DNA of 64,000 bases from Ophioderma brevispina (lineage: Eukaryota; Echinodermata; Ophiuroidea; Amphilepidida; Ophiodermatidae), in assembly GCA_023653785.1 (NCBI GenBank), contig JAMKCH010005321.1, forward strand, positions 29,760-93,759, given 5' to 3'. This document shows positions 23,636 to 34,279 of the stretch, piece after piece (positions within the stretch are counted from its first letter, which is position 1; every line of letters starts with the position of its first letter). The notes beneath the pieces were generated by a model, which was not told where the DNA came from, made no database searches, and was given only the letters and a program-made list of their open reading frames with translations. A program made the position numbers and the translations under genes.

Positions 23636-25125
23636 GGTCCCCTCCCACTTTTGTTTGCGAAGGGGGACTATAGAAATTCTCTCCGTCCGTCCGGTGTGTG
23701 TGTCCCACGCGATAAATCTATTGAAACTAAGCCAGTGTGGGTGTCTCATCTCGCAACATAGAATGTATCTCGAGTACGCTCTGGTTGGGATCCCGAAGTG
23801 GGTCATGGGTCAAGGTCAAATGAGGTCAAAATAGGTAAAATAGGGTTAAATTGCTATATACCTTGTCAACACGATATCTTTTGATCTAACAAGTATGGGT
23901 GTCCTTCTTGGCACCATATATGTGCCTTAAGTAGCGGCAAGATGAGTCAGAGATGGATCAATTGTGCCATGGGTCCAATGTCAAATGTGGTAAAAATTGC
24001 TTTTAAAAAACTCGTCAAGTTTTGGTAGGATGATCAAACTTGGTGGGTGTGCTCCACATGCGGTGCCGACAAGTTTGAAGGTCATTCAAGGTCATGTGGG
24101 GTCATTCAAGAGGTCCAATTCCCTAAAACATGTGGTAGGATGATTGAACTTGGTGGGTGCGGTTCAAAATCAGTGCAAAAAATTTTAAAGGTCAGTTAGG
24201 TTTCATTTGCGGGGTCATCAAGGTCCCAAAATCACTATGCATGGTGTATGGTTCGATTTTTGAAACCTGGTGGGTGCAGTCAACATTTAGGCAATTTCTT
24301 TCCAAGGTCATTTCTGGGTCTCTTGGGTCATCTGAGGTCCAATTCACTGCAAATGTTGTATGGATGAAACTTGGTGGGTGTGGTAAAAAATTCAGTGCTG
24401 AAAATTGGTGAAGGTCTTTCAAGGTCATGCGGGGGGGGTGGGGGGGGGGGGGATGTCATTCAAGGTAAATCCCTCACCATTTGGTAGGATGATGAAACTT
24501 TGTTGGTTGTGGTCAATATTCAGTGGTGAAAATTTTTAGGTCATTTCAAGGTCATGCGGGGTCATAAAGGTAAATCCCTTAAACATGTGGTAGGATGGAT
24601 GAAACTTTGTGTGTGCGGTCAATATTCCGTGGTGAAAATTTTAAGGTCATTTCAAGTGTCAATGCGGGGTCATTCAAGGTTCCAAATCCTTGACATGGGG
24701 TAGGATGATGAAATTTGGTGTGTGCAGTAATATTCGTGTTGAAAGTATTAAAGCATTTCAAGGTCATCGCGGGTATCAAGGTCAAATCATTATGCATGGT
24801 TTGTATGGTCATGAAAACTGGTGGGTGCAGTCAAAATTTTAGCCAATTTTTTCAAGGTCATTTCGGTTCAAGGGGTCATCTGAGGTAATTTCAACTGCAA
24901 TGGGTTGTATGTCAATGGAAACTTGGTGGTTGTAGTCAACATGATCCCAGATTTTTCAGGTCATCTGGGGATTCAAGGTATTATGAAATGCTATGGGAGG
25001 AGCCTCTCTGATTTCAATCACAATATTACTTCCCTGTGATACTTTAAACTAGTACTTTTCCGCCTTTTAACGTTACCGTGACGAGCAGGGGGACCTTTGT
25101 GGTTCAAGAAAAACCGCCTTGTTAT
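23636..25125 (+). mobile_element. Core-repeat element, copy 3 (about 9 monomers)
   Basis: Longest of the three copies, in the same orientation. Head ggtcccctcccactt...gcgaagggggacta, tail gagcagggggacctttgtggttcaagaa. Core anchors at about 24031, 24139, 24253, 24362, 24488, 24597, 24705, 24808 and 24915 give a monomer of roughly 108 bp with up to four aggtca-type motifs each. An exact 5-bp-spaced AGGTCA repeat lies at 24538-24554. A G-rich expansion interrupts the array near 24431-24453. Non-coding. Copy-number difference from copies 1 and 2 shows core expansion or contraction. Confidence 0.8.
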
Positions 25126-25375
25126 ACTACATATTTTTTGGATTACAATAAGTGGTTGCTTTTAATGTTATGAATTTAAAAAAGTCAAATGATTTGAAAT
25201 CAATATATAAATCAAGGTATTTGTAGTGGTACATAATGGAAGCATTTACAGTTTTGATTCATTTTGAAAATTAATATTAAAATTAATAACTTAAAGCTTG
25301 GTAAAGGGGAAATCCAAGTGGGAATGTACATGTGAGATGCTTTCTAATTATTCTTGATGTGCTATCTTCTGTCTC

Positions 25376-26010
25376 TCATATTTTTGTGGGGGGGGTTGCT
25401 TTATTCTTTTTATCCCCTGGCTTGAAAAGCAGAGGGCGATAGGCGAGGTTGCGCATGTCCGTATGTATGTATGATGGTGTATATGTTGTGTGTTCCCTTT
25501 TGGTTAGGTTTTTCGTTTTTTCGCATCGCCTTCGAAAAGTTAATTCCGATTTAAACCAACTTGTGTGAAGGTGCAATAGGGGTTCCTCAATGTGGATGAT
25601 GTCAAAGGTCTGAACCAATTTCAAAGGTCATGTTCCAGTTCAAGTTTGGTTAGGTTTTGGTTAGGTTTTTGTTTTTTCGCTTCTCCTTCGAAAGTTTCAC
25701 GTCTCGATTTAAACCAGACTTGGGATGAAGTTGCAATCGGGGATTCCTTCATATGTGGATTATTTCAAGGTCAAATGGACCAAGGTTCCAAGATCAACTG
25801 AGGTCATGTTCCAATTTGGTTAGTTTTTTTGTTTTCTGTCTTCTTTGATATTTAAGTCCTTACAAACCGAACTTGGGTCGAAGGTGCAATACGGTTCCTT
25901 CATATGTTGTTGAGGTCAATGGCCCATAGACCAAGGTCAAAGGTTATTTGCAGTCATTTTCCCCCCTTTGGTTGTCTTTCATTTTCAGAAACTGCTACAT
26001 TTCTGATATT
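25376..26010 (+). repeat. Tandem repeat, about 156-bp unit, three units
   Basis: Units begin near 25499, 25655 and 25812 with tttggttaggtttt or a variant, followed by ccttcgaaa, gatttaaacca(g)actt, aaggtgcaat and ggttccttcatatgt. The left flank (gcgcatgtccgtatgtatg) resembles a fragment near 19.78 kb, so the array is likely the core of another dispersed element. Contains several aaggtca motifs. Confidence 0.7.
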
Positions 26011-26451
26011 ATTCCATGAGACAATTTCTTGAATTTTGATGCCCTGCTACTGACAACTGTGTTCCAACTAACCAACTTGTTGATACTGCCATCTTGCCAG
26101 GGGGATCGCGCAGTTACGTGCTGTATTTTTTATTTTGTTTTGTTTGTTGGTTTTTTTGTATTTTTATCATTTTTTGTTTCATGTTTTGCCCACGGTGTGG
26201 TGGAAAATACAGTAGAATGGCCTATATGAACATTACTTTTTTGTGCATATTTTAATATGCCTAAAGCCCAAGAACATGAGGCAACCCCTTGTTCTTCTAC
26301 ATTCCCATTTATTTCTAACTTACAGCGGACTTTGAACCATTAGTATTTTGGTTTTATTTCACGTTCTGATCACTAAGAGAAATCGTCTGTCATTTCTTGA
26401 ATGGAATAATTTGTATTGATTAGTACCTATTTTTCTTTAACTTTCTTGTAG

Positions 26452-26575
26452 GTTCTCAGCGTGCAATGTTTAAGCAAGCCATGAGACACTGGAGAATTAA
26501 CACCTGTATAACCTTTGTGGAGCGAGATCCAAATCTACATTCCAATAATTGTAATTCACATAACCGGCCCTGTGG
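26452..26575 (+). CDS. Tolloid/BMP1-like protease, exon B (catalytic domain, N-terminal part)
   Basis: A 124-bp exon between acceptor tttcttgtag and donor GTAATG. It begins with two bases completing a glycine and reads [13 protein letters not shown], then [10 protein letters not shown], and ends RPCG. This is the astacin-domain segment GSQRAxFxQAMRHWExxTCxTFxER...YRPCG of BMP1/tolloid/TLL. The frame is open from end to end, but the stretch between VERD and RPCG reads abnormally. Two frames show pieces of the expected YIVFTYRPCG, so there are probably insertions of about 9, 1 and 1 bases. The two cysteines (TC and PC) expected in this segment are visible. Same strand and correct domain order relative to exons A, C and E. 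Confidence 0.9.
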
Positions 26576-26899
26576 GTAATGATTTACCAATCTTTATTTG
26601 TGTTTGTGGTTTTGTAACAAGTATAGATAGTTAAGATTTGGACTTGACTTTGGCAGATTTCTTACACAATTTAGGCTAGTTGGCTATTTTGTGTGTACTT
26701 TGGTGGTCAGTTGATTTAGCTTGCCTCTGAATCTTCTTTTCCACGTGTGTTAATTGTAACTGTTGCTATTATTGTATTTGGTCTCCAAATGTGTTCAGCA
26801 GGATGGGTATTGAAATAAACTAAACCTATACTACAATGATCCTAAACAATAACCTATAAATATCCCACCCTCTGCTCAGTCCTGTTAAATATGGCTAAT

Positions 26900-27157
26900 C
26901 ATGCCCTAACCAGGGGGGGTGCCGTGGGGACGATGCCTCCTCCCCCCCCCCCATTTAAAAAAAAAGTCCCCAAACCCCTCATAACTTTATACCGCTAAAA
27001 AAGAGCTAAAAAAGCTCAAAAAGTAGTTTTGGAGTGGCGCAATCCAAAAATAGGGGTTACACTTTTCTTTTCAAACCCTCCCCCTTGCAAATTTTTGGGA
27101 AAAATCCCCTTTTGAAAAAAAATTCCCCCTCCCCTAAAAAATCCTGGTTATGGGCCT
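26900..27157 (+). mobile_element. hAT-type MITE (CAGGCC family)
   Basis: Left end catgccctaaccaggg and right end ccctg-like tcctggttatgggcctg are inverted repeats. Flanking 8-mers tggctaat and gggataat match at six of eight positions, fitting an old hAT target duplication. The interior is made of C-, A- and T-runs and is homologous to the copy at 33727-34008. Non-coding. Confidence 0.7.
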
Positions 27158-28080
27158 GGGGATAATTATATATACTCAACTAGCTAGCAAATAAGAAATG
27201 TATTTCTTTCAGGAGGTAAGCAAATATAATGATTTTCACTTTCATAACTATAATTGAATTATGAATTTTATTACCAGCACAATTGGATGTTTGGACTTTA
27301 TCTTTGTAATCTTAATCTCTCTGTATCTTCATGTTCAATGACTTCACGATCCTTTCTGGGAGGCTTTTGGGATTTGTGCAGTGACGTAAAATTTCTTTGC
27401 CATTGGGAGGGATGTGTTGATGACAATTTATGAAGGAAAGGGGTTTCTGAAAGATCCATTACTAACACATGTGCGTGCGAAGCGCGCTAAGAAATTTGCC
27501 ATTTGAGAAGCTAAACCTTAATGTAATTGTACATTAGAAACAAAATGCGCACAAAGCACGCAGAAAATTTACAAAGTGTTTAAACTATTATGTGTAACAT
27601 GTGAGGCTATTTTTGGTCAACAACACATGAATAGGCATCAACATGGGGGGGATGATGTATTGACCATCCCCCTCATCAAAATAATTGGGGGTAGATCCCC
27701 CCATCCCCCCGGTATTTACGCCTTGATTTTTTGCCTTCTTTCATGTACAGCAATACAGAGTTGATGATCATTTGTTGTTAGTTAATTCTGTTTGTGCAAG
27801 CTTTAGAGAATAGAGGTATGGTTTTTGAAGTGGTGCTCTCTGACAGTGTAAAGTTTAATTGAACCTGGTGATATACCATTATTTTAAAGACAAAATTGGG
27901 CTGTAGTCCACCATGCAAAATAATTGTATATCTCATCTCCCCTTTGCGTTTTTACGTACAGTTTAGAGAGCACCGCTTCAAAACATCATACCTTTTTTCA
28001 TTCTTAAAACAACATTATGAAATTAATCACATGCATTAATTTTTAAAACTTCAATTTTCCAAAAAGTGTCGACTCCTTAC
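27158..28080. other. Intronic stretch
   Basis: Two cgcgcaaa/gcgaagcgcgc-type segments near 27.47-27.56 kb look like a small decayed repeat. Nothing else recognised. Confidence 0.35.
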
Positions 28081-28081
28081 A

Positions 28082-28285
28082 GGGCCATATGCAGGATTCA
28101 TTTTGGGGTGCAGGACTTCAAAAAAGTGGACCCTTTTTTCGAAAAAAAACCTAACCCCCATAAAATGGTTCTTTTTTTGACTTTGTGAACATTTCATCAC
28201 CACAAAGTGACTTTCTTGTCAAAATTATTACATTTTGGACCTTTTATCAAAAAAAAAAATCATAAAAAAGTGGACCTTTGTGGAA
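28082..28285 (+). repeat. Purine/pyrimidine-run repeat, family member 2
   Basis: Starts cagggccatatgcaggatt and continues with gtggacccttttttc, aaaatggttc and gtggacctttg blocks. Similar in order and composition to 15540-15815. No matching right terminus was identified. Confidence 0.45.
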
Positions 28286-29964
28286 TTTGGGTTAGGGTTT
28301 GAACTCATGATACAAGATCAACTGAACCCTACACCGGTTCAAACAGAAATTTTTCACTGGTTTCTTTCACACCAACTCTTATTTCTCACTAAAAATCAAC
28401 TCGTCACTTAAACGAAGCATTACCGAACCTTGGACCTTTAGGCCTTTCATTCAGTCGAAACAATCCAAAAGTCGATGATATTCTTCTTTTTTCAAGCCAA
28501 TGGAGCGTAAAGACGATGAGTTGATCCCCTCTTCTAGTGGCTTCTAGTCGAAATATTCCAATGTGGTGGGGTTAAAAGTAGTACTTACTTTTATTATTCA
28601 GTAGAAAGTCTCACAGATTTTTTAATCTTGATAGCTTCTTGATTTGCATCTTTAAATAATTTCTAAAACACAATTATGTTCCAAAGGTTCCAGTTTTGGA
28701 CTATTTTTCAATTTAAGCTTGGGACCATACACATTTTGGTCTCACCTTAACTCTGTTCTGGATGAAACCTGGTCATCATTTTCTGTCTGTGAAAAAAAGC
28801 TTGGAGCGAGTTATCTGGGGTTACCATAAGGGCTATCATTTTGTGAATAAAAAATAAATGAATGTCAAACATTTCTATAGCACCTTTCACAATGTATCAA
28901 AGCGCTTTACATTTATTCCACTGCCACTAGAATATGTCAGCTGCCTTATACGTACCAAATGCCCAGGCCTCAATTAGCCAATTAATGGTATGATTTGACC
29001 CCACACTAATTGCAACAGAAACAGCTCTATTTAAGGATGAAAATAAAAAAGTAAAAAACACCAAAAATTATATTAAAAGTCTACCAAAAATAACCTAGTG
29101 GAACATGTAGGAATTAAGGGGCAACGTTTGTACGGGTAAAAAATTAGAATGGTTCGAATGGATTTAAATGATTTACCAATTTATTGGGCTTTACTCCTAA
29201 AGGTTTAAAAAAAGTATAGTTTGCCCTATTATGCGTTATTAGTTTTAGTACAATAGGCTCATAAACAGTTCAAGGTCATCCGGGGTAAAATTCATAGAAG
29301 GGTGATTTTGATTCGGGGGACTGGTTGTAAACGGTTAAATTTGTCCCACTAGCTAAGTAAAATTATAAATAGATTCTTTGTTTGAACTTTCTGTATAAGA
29401 GTTACAGAGCTATGACTAGTGACCTCCGCATAAACCCTGTACCCCCAGTCACATTTGGCGTGTCCAATTATGCAACGAATATTATAGATGTGCAACCAGT
29501 ATATTTTCGGGTTCTGTACCATTAGACGAACAATTTGACACCATTTTTTGTAAGGAATGGATATATCTTAAAATTTACCCCCATTGTGACCTTGAACCTA
29601 TTTTGACTCATAACTATTGAACTACAACCTGCAATATGCAAACTATCCTTTTTTTTAATCCTGGAAATATAACGAACACGTTGCATACTTTTTCAACGCG
29701 TTTTGATACTTTTCATATTTGACCCCTGTATAAACCTTACCCCCTTAAAAAGATATGTTCCACTCCTTTGATTTTAGTAGACTTTTGATATGTTGTTTTT
29801 AAAGGTATTCTCAATACAATTCTGTTGGAATTGATTCTGTTGCAATTATGTTGGGTTAAGGCAAAAAAAGCATTCATTCCTATTTTTGACTGGCCTAAAT
29901 GGACAATATTCCTAACAGCTTCCCATTTAGCACCTGGGTTGGAATATAGGAAACAGGTAAAGTG
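28286..29964. other. Intronic stretch with one SINE-like fragment
   Basis: At about 28861-28935 the sequence atttctatagcacctttcac followed by caaagcgctttaca matches a motif combination often seen in dispersed SINE/MITE families of aquatic animals; the specific family cannot be named. The rest is AT-rich without recognised features. Confidence 0.4.
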
Positions 29965-30062
29965 CCTTGCCCCGCTGTCCACACATTGGCACTCAGCGAG
30001 ACTTGAACCCAGGACCTTTGGGCCATGAGGCAGTCATTGTATCCTGAACCACATGTGCCCTC
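29965..30062 (-). mobile_element. tRNA-derived SINE fragment
   Basis: On the minus strand TGGTTCAGGAT is a near-match to the A box (last base differs) and GGGTTCAAGTC at about 30006-30016 matches the B box, at a spacing normal for a tRNA-derived SINE head. A tRNA-like cctcatggcccaaagg segment lies between. Only the promoter head is recognised; body and tail are unclear. Confidence 0.6.
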
Positions 30063-30089
30063 ACATTGTACCAATATTTCAATTTGTTT

Positions 30090-30292
30090 TCAACTAATAT
30101 TGGTCGACCAAAATAAGGCATATTTTAATTCATAACTTCCAAACCAAAACATCCTTTAGCACACAGGATAAATAAGAAAAATAGTAGCTTTCTTATACCA
30201 AAATCGGGACCAAAATTGTAACTACTTCCAGTAAAATCTGGGGTTCTGGGGATGAGGCTATTTGGGATCGGACCATGACCCTTTAAGAATAT
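30090..30292 (+). mobile_element. MITE family M3, partial copy
   Basis: Shares taatattgg, aaaaatagtagctttctt, taccaaaat, ccacttcc-like and ctggggttctggg, and ends ggaccatgaccctttaag, as in the copy at 43225-43577. The left portion is replaced by the SINE fragment, suggesting insertion or deletion there. Confidence 0.6.
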
Positions 30293-30937
30293 TTCATTAA
30301 GTTGTGTCTAGAAATATTTGAAAATCGTATACTAAAGTAAGTATCACATGATTGTTTGTCCATTAAGACAACACCATAAAAGAAAACCAAAAATGGTTTT
30401 GCAAACCTTCACCCCCCTCCAAAAAGCATGGTCTTATCAAAGCATTCTTTGGTCTTATCATGCATTCAACCCTTCTTAAAATTGAAAATGGCAACAGGTG
30501 CTCTATAGAAGTTTTTGGCATGCTTATAATTATATTTTGCGGTTGTAAATTGATGGTGCCAGATTTTATTAAAATGTGTGTGCAAGTACTCTAGAGAGTT
30601 CCAGCTGATCTGCAATGCCATAACTGTGTAACTTCTCAACCGCCTCTTATGTACATAGTATACCAAGTTCATCCACCATGGATAAAAGTCTACTGAAAAT
30701 AATTTGCCTTGGTTACTATAAGAATTCCCTGGAGTTTCTTGCATAAACTGAACTGCTTTTGAGGCGTGGGTAGCCAATCTGACCTAGTTCAAGTCAATGT
30801 TGCTTGCTTTTCACTAAATCCGTTTTCTGTGAATAATGTGCTCATTTGTCAGATCCTAATCTTAGGTCACTATCTCAAGGTTAATCCTCTTTCCTTCCTT
30901 GGAATTGTCCCAGGAATACAATTGCATATAAGTCGTG
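30293..30937. other. Intronic stretch
   Basis: No recognised feature. Confidence 0.35.
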
Positions 30938-31590
30938 TCCACATGTAGGCTGAAACTCTGGAGTTTCAACACTCTAGAGTGTTGATCGGGGTTTTGTGAC
31001 TGTGTGGATGCTTTGAGTTTAAACTCCAGAGTTTTATAAACAAATTGGTAGTGAAGCTCTAACTCTGAAAATACTCCAGAGTGTTTTGGTGTGTCATGTC
31101 CTGCGGACATCTTCGGGAGATATAGTGAGCGGGGGTGATCTTTCTGGATCATCTCCTGTGTTTTGAATATGTGCAGAAGACCATGGCGTCCGGTATGTTG
31201 ACGTCCGCGTCCGGTCGATACTCTGATATGCAGGCGCGTAGCCAGCCTGGTGGTTGGTTCCAAGGGGGCAATTTCCCGGTATGTGCAACAAATGTCCCGA
31301 TCACAAGCAAAAATTTCCCGGTCGCAGAGCAAAAAAGTCCAAAAAAGGGCTGATTTAACATGAATATCATTCTTTTATTTCCTGATTTGTCCTGATTTTG
31401 TTTTTCAGAGGGGGCAATTTTCCGCCCTCTGCCCCCACCTGGCTACGCCACTGCTGATATGAGAAGTGGAGGGGAATGGTCAAGGGGATGATTTCAGAGT
31501 TTTAGCCATCAGGTGGATACAAGTAGGAATGAAGTAAAGTAATTGGATTTAATTTTCACCCTTGGAGTTTTGTGACCATGTGAACATGGC
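30938..31590. mobile_element. Palindrome-rich MITE interrupted by a hAT MITE
   Basis: The left part has near-palindromes gaaactctggagtttc and the perfect 16-bp palindrome aacactctagagtgtt, then gttttgtgactgtgtgga. The right part has cttggagttttgtgaccatg with tgaacatggc, complementary in style to gtccacatgtaggc at the left. A distinct hAT MITE with its own target duplication lies inside. The outer boundaries are approximate. Confidence 0.45.
31231..31453 (+). mobile_element. hAT-type MITE with perfect 8-bp target duplication
   Basis: The left terminus CAGGCGCGTAGCCAG and right terminus CTGGCTACGCCACTG are inverted repeats. The 8-mer ctgatatg occurs immediately outside both ends (31223-31230 and 31454-31461), the signature of hAT transposition. 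The element is 223 bp, with a centre of cccggt- and tttcag-rich sequence and no coding capacity. The intact duplication suggests a comparatively recent insertion. It would need a transposase from an autonomous hAT elsewhere. Confidence 0.88.
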
Positions 31591-31986
31591 TATAGTAGAC
31601 TGGATATTTCACCAGAGTTAAATTTCATATGCTTTCAGAAAGCAATCAAAATAATATGGGTTAAAATGGCCTTGAATTTTGAGTACTCCCAAAGTCATGC
31701 TTCTCTACACCCCCAACATAAGTTTCAAGATCAAACCTTGCTTACCCTTGCAGGACCTAGCAAAGCATCAAATAATTTGAAACACAGATGGGTCATTCTA
31801 TAAATTTGTGAGTTCAAATATTTCTTCCATCCTTAGATAATAAATCAAATTCATGATTTCATAACAACCAGGATGCATGCCTTAACCCCCTGGGCACTAC
31901 CACCTATAATACAGTATCTGATTCATTATAGGACACAACATGAGATAGCCATCTGAGTAACCAATCAAAATAGTGCTTCTATATTT

Positions 31987-32177
31987 CAGTGGCGTAACAA
32001 GCAGGGGGGCAGGCAAGGTGGTGTGCGCCCTCTGCTCAGATCCCTTTCCCCCCACCAGCCCCCCTAATAAACTGACCGTTTGTACTGTGTCTATGGGGAA
32101 GGACCTAAATTCGCCCTCTCGAAAATGCCCTGGCACCCCTTCTGCCCCCCATTTGCAAAGGTCTGGTTACACCACTG
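31987..32177 (+). mobile_element. hAT-type MITE (CAGTGGCGTAAC family)
   Basis: Left end cagtggcgtaacaagcag and right end ggtctggttacaccactg are inverted repeats. tatattt flanks both sides (31980-31986 and 32178-32184), with tatatttc as an 8-bp reading that shares one base with the element end. About 190 bp, non-coding. Confidence 0.82.
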
Positions 32178-32185
32178 TATATTTC

Positions 32186-33195
32186 TGTGTAAACCATACC
32201 ACCATTCTTAAAGGGGCATTTCGTGATCCACAGCTTCGTCCCCCCGATTTACCTCAAAGGTATTAAGATTTTTATATCATCTGAACCGTTGGCCCAAATA
32301 TAGTATGTGTGCCGAATCTTAGTGCAAATTTGATCTATGTGGCAGCGTGATACCACTAATTCACTCATAGCATCAAAACGCAACATCAGAATCAACTGAA
32401 ATTTTGGAAATAACCTTTTCTTGAGGATATCTAGTGAATCATAAACTAAAATGAATGTACTAGGATCACAAAATACACCGTTAAGTATCTCTGATTGCTC
32501 ATTACATGATATTACCTGCCAAGTAGTTTCAATCGAAATAGTGCTTAGATGCGATAGGCAGGTACACGTAGTGTCCAGGCGGTTAATGCCTTCATTTTCC
32601 AGGAGTGCTTAAAAAAGCAAACTACATTCCCAGTCAACAAATGGGCAATTCGACGGTAACGGGAGGACATTATGGCTCTGTTTTAGACGTTCAAACCAGT
32701 GCAAAATGAAAGTTTTTTTATTACAATGTCAAATGGGCCATTCTTTGGGAAGTCGCACACCTGATCAACTTTATTTGCCTCCCATGACAAAACAAGCAAT
32801 CGAGTGAAAGTGAAAGCATTATTTTTGGTTAGGTTTGAACAAAACCTATAACCACAAAGAATATTTCCACTTTTGCTAGATTGGTTGTTTTGTCATGGGA
32901 GGCAAATCAAGTTTGGTCACATGTATGACTCCCCCCCCCCAAAGAATGGCCCAAATACACTCCATAATTCTATCCATACAACTAAATCTGTCCAGGACAC
33001 TCTAGTCAATAATCCTATCTTAAATTCAAATAACCAAAACATTTTTATGAATTCATGTTGTGTTTAGGAATATGGTATTTAAATTCAGTAAAATTGGATT
33101 TGTCCTTGGTTGATCAATTTAAAAATCTGTACTCAATTCAATCACATGTGCTGGTATTCATGAGTTTCAATTCTCCATTTGAATTACACCTGTGA
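32186..33195. other. Intronic stretch with a TTAAAGGGGCATTTCGTGATCC terminus
   Basis: At 32208-32230 the string ttaaaggggcatttcgtg looks like the left end of a TTAA-flanked MITE; no matching right end was recognised. Near 32755-32790 and 32880-32910 the segments cctcccatgacaaaacaa and ttgttttgtcatgggagg are inverted copies about 100 bp apart, a small foldback. Confidence 0.45.
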
Positions 33196-33199
33196 CTTG

Positions 33200-33410
33200 C
33201 AGTGGCGGCACCAGACCTCCTTTTCTGGGGGGAAAACAGGGGGAAAACTAGAGGGTAAGAAAAAAATTTGGGAGGGCAAAAGGTGTTGGTTTCAAATGCT
33301 GTTCTTGTTTGAATTTACATCCTTTCTAACTGTGCAGGTTTTGTTCTTTAAACTCTTTACTATCACTGAGTTCTTTTCTATACTTCATCCGGCCTGAACT
33401 AAGGAGTGAT
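33200..33410 (+). mobile_element. hAT MITE left arm
   Basis: Begins cagtggcggcaccagacctc followed by G-rich sequence, as in the fragment near 21.8 kb. The right terminus was not found, so this is a solo arm or a truncated copy. Confidence 0.4.
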
Positions 33411-33582
33411 GGCATAGCTTTCACACAGCTATTATACATGCGTATCGTGCATGCCAACTTTGTACACTCGCGATTACACCCTCGGCTTATGCGATTCGTA
33501 CATTTAAGACTGTGTGAAAGCTATGATGTTACTTTTTTTAAAAGTTCAGGCCGGACTAAGTATAGTAGCCTTGTCAACTTTG

Positions 33583-33678
33583 CAGTGGCGTAACCAGACC
33601 TTTGGAAATTGGGAGGGGGGGCAGAAGGGGTGCCCCCATTTGAATATAAATAGGGACATGCAAGAGCAATTACGCCTG
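33583..33678 (+). mobile_element. Short deleted hAT MITE
   Basis: Left end cagtggcgtaaccagac and right end ttacgcctg (a two-base-deleted version of the expected inverse) enclose only 96 bp. Flanking 8-mers match poorly, so the copy is old or internally deleted. Confidence 0.55.
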
Positions 33679-33726
33679 CAAAAATCAAAAAATTGAATCT
33701 CACCATGGAAGGGGAGGTGTTGCCAT

Positions 33727-34008
33727 CAGGCCCGTAACCTCGGGAGGGGCGGTGAGGGTGGATGCCCCCATTCCAAAAAGCCCCTCAACCCCTAAAAAGA
33801 GAGTATTAAAAGGCCCAAAAATAGAGTGTGAGAGTAGAGTGAGCCAAAAATTAGTGGTTTTAGTGTTATTTTTTTGATAAAAAGGTTAACATTTTGGTAA
33901 AAAGTCCACTTTTGCCAAATTCCCCCACCCCCCGGCAATTTTGGGGAAAATTCCCCTTTTGGAAAAAAAAAATTACCCCTTCCCTAAAAGACCCTGGTTA
34001 CAGGCCTG
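33727..34008 (+). mobile_element. hAT-type MITE with perfect 8-bp target duplication (CAGGCC family)
   Basis: Left terminus caggcccgtaacc, right terminus ggttacaggcctg. The 8-mer gttgccat flanks both sides (33719-33726 and 34009-34016). The interior resembles 26900-27157: cccctcaacccctaaaaag, aaggcccaaaaatag, cccaccccc and ggggaaaattcccc. It has 282 bp and no coding capacity. Confidence 0.88.
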
Positions 34009-34149
34009 GTTGCCATGTTTGTATCAAATAATATCAGTCTAGACAATTCACTGGTTATAGTTAAGAATCTGTTTTTGTGGAAGTTGTAAATACTGGAGGT
34101 AAAAATATACTTTATAGCAACTGCAGAGAGTTCCAGGCCATATTAGTGT

Positions 34150-34279
34150 CTTGATCAGTGTCTTGTTGAACTGGTTCTAGAAAATAAACCTCATTATTTA
34201 ATGGGTGACTTCAACTTTGATCTTCTTAATCACCACATACATAAATCTATAAATAAATTTCTAAATGAACCCTTACTAT
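34150..34279 (+). pseudogene. LINE endonuclease-domain fragment
   Basis: A plus-strand frame reads LVLENKPHYLMGDFNFDLLN, the GDFN block of the APE-type endonuclease in non-LTR retrotransposons, followed by HKSINKFLNEPLL and a stop. Downstream bases to about 34350 may hold a further shifted piece. No RT follows. An isolated relic. Confidence 0.65.

Larger units (their letters stand above)
22237..26451 (+). other. Intron A-B of the tolloid-like gene
   Basis: Bounded by GTGAGT at 22237 and the acceptor tttcttgtag ending at 26451. It contains a 21-base G run at 22767-22787, core-repeat element copy 3, a 156-bp tandem repeat and otherwise unremarkable AT-rich DNA. Confidence 0.7.

Noticed and set aside
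23636..25125. CRISPR-like array because of regular repeats
   Set aside because: The units are about 108 bp, diverged and contiguous, without spacers; the genome is animal, not prokaryotic.
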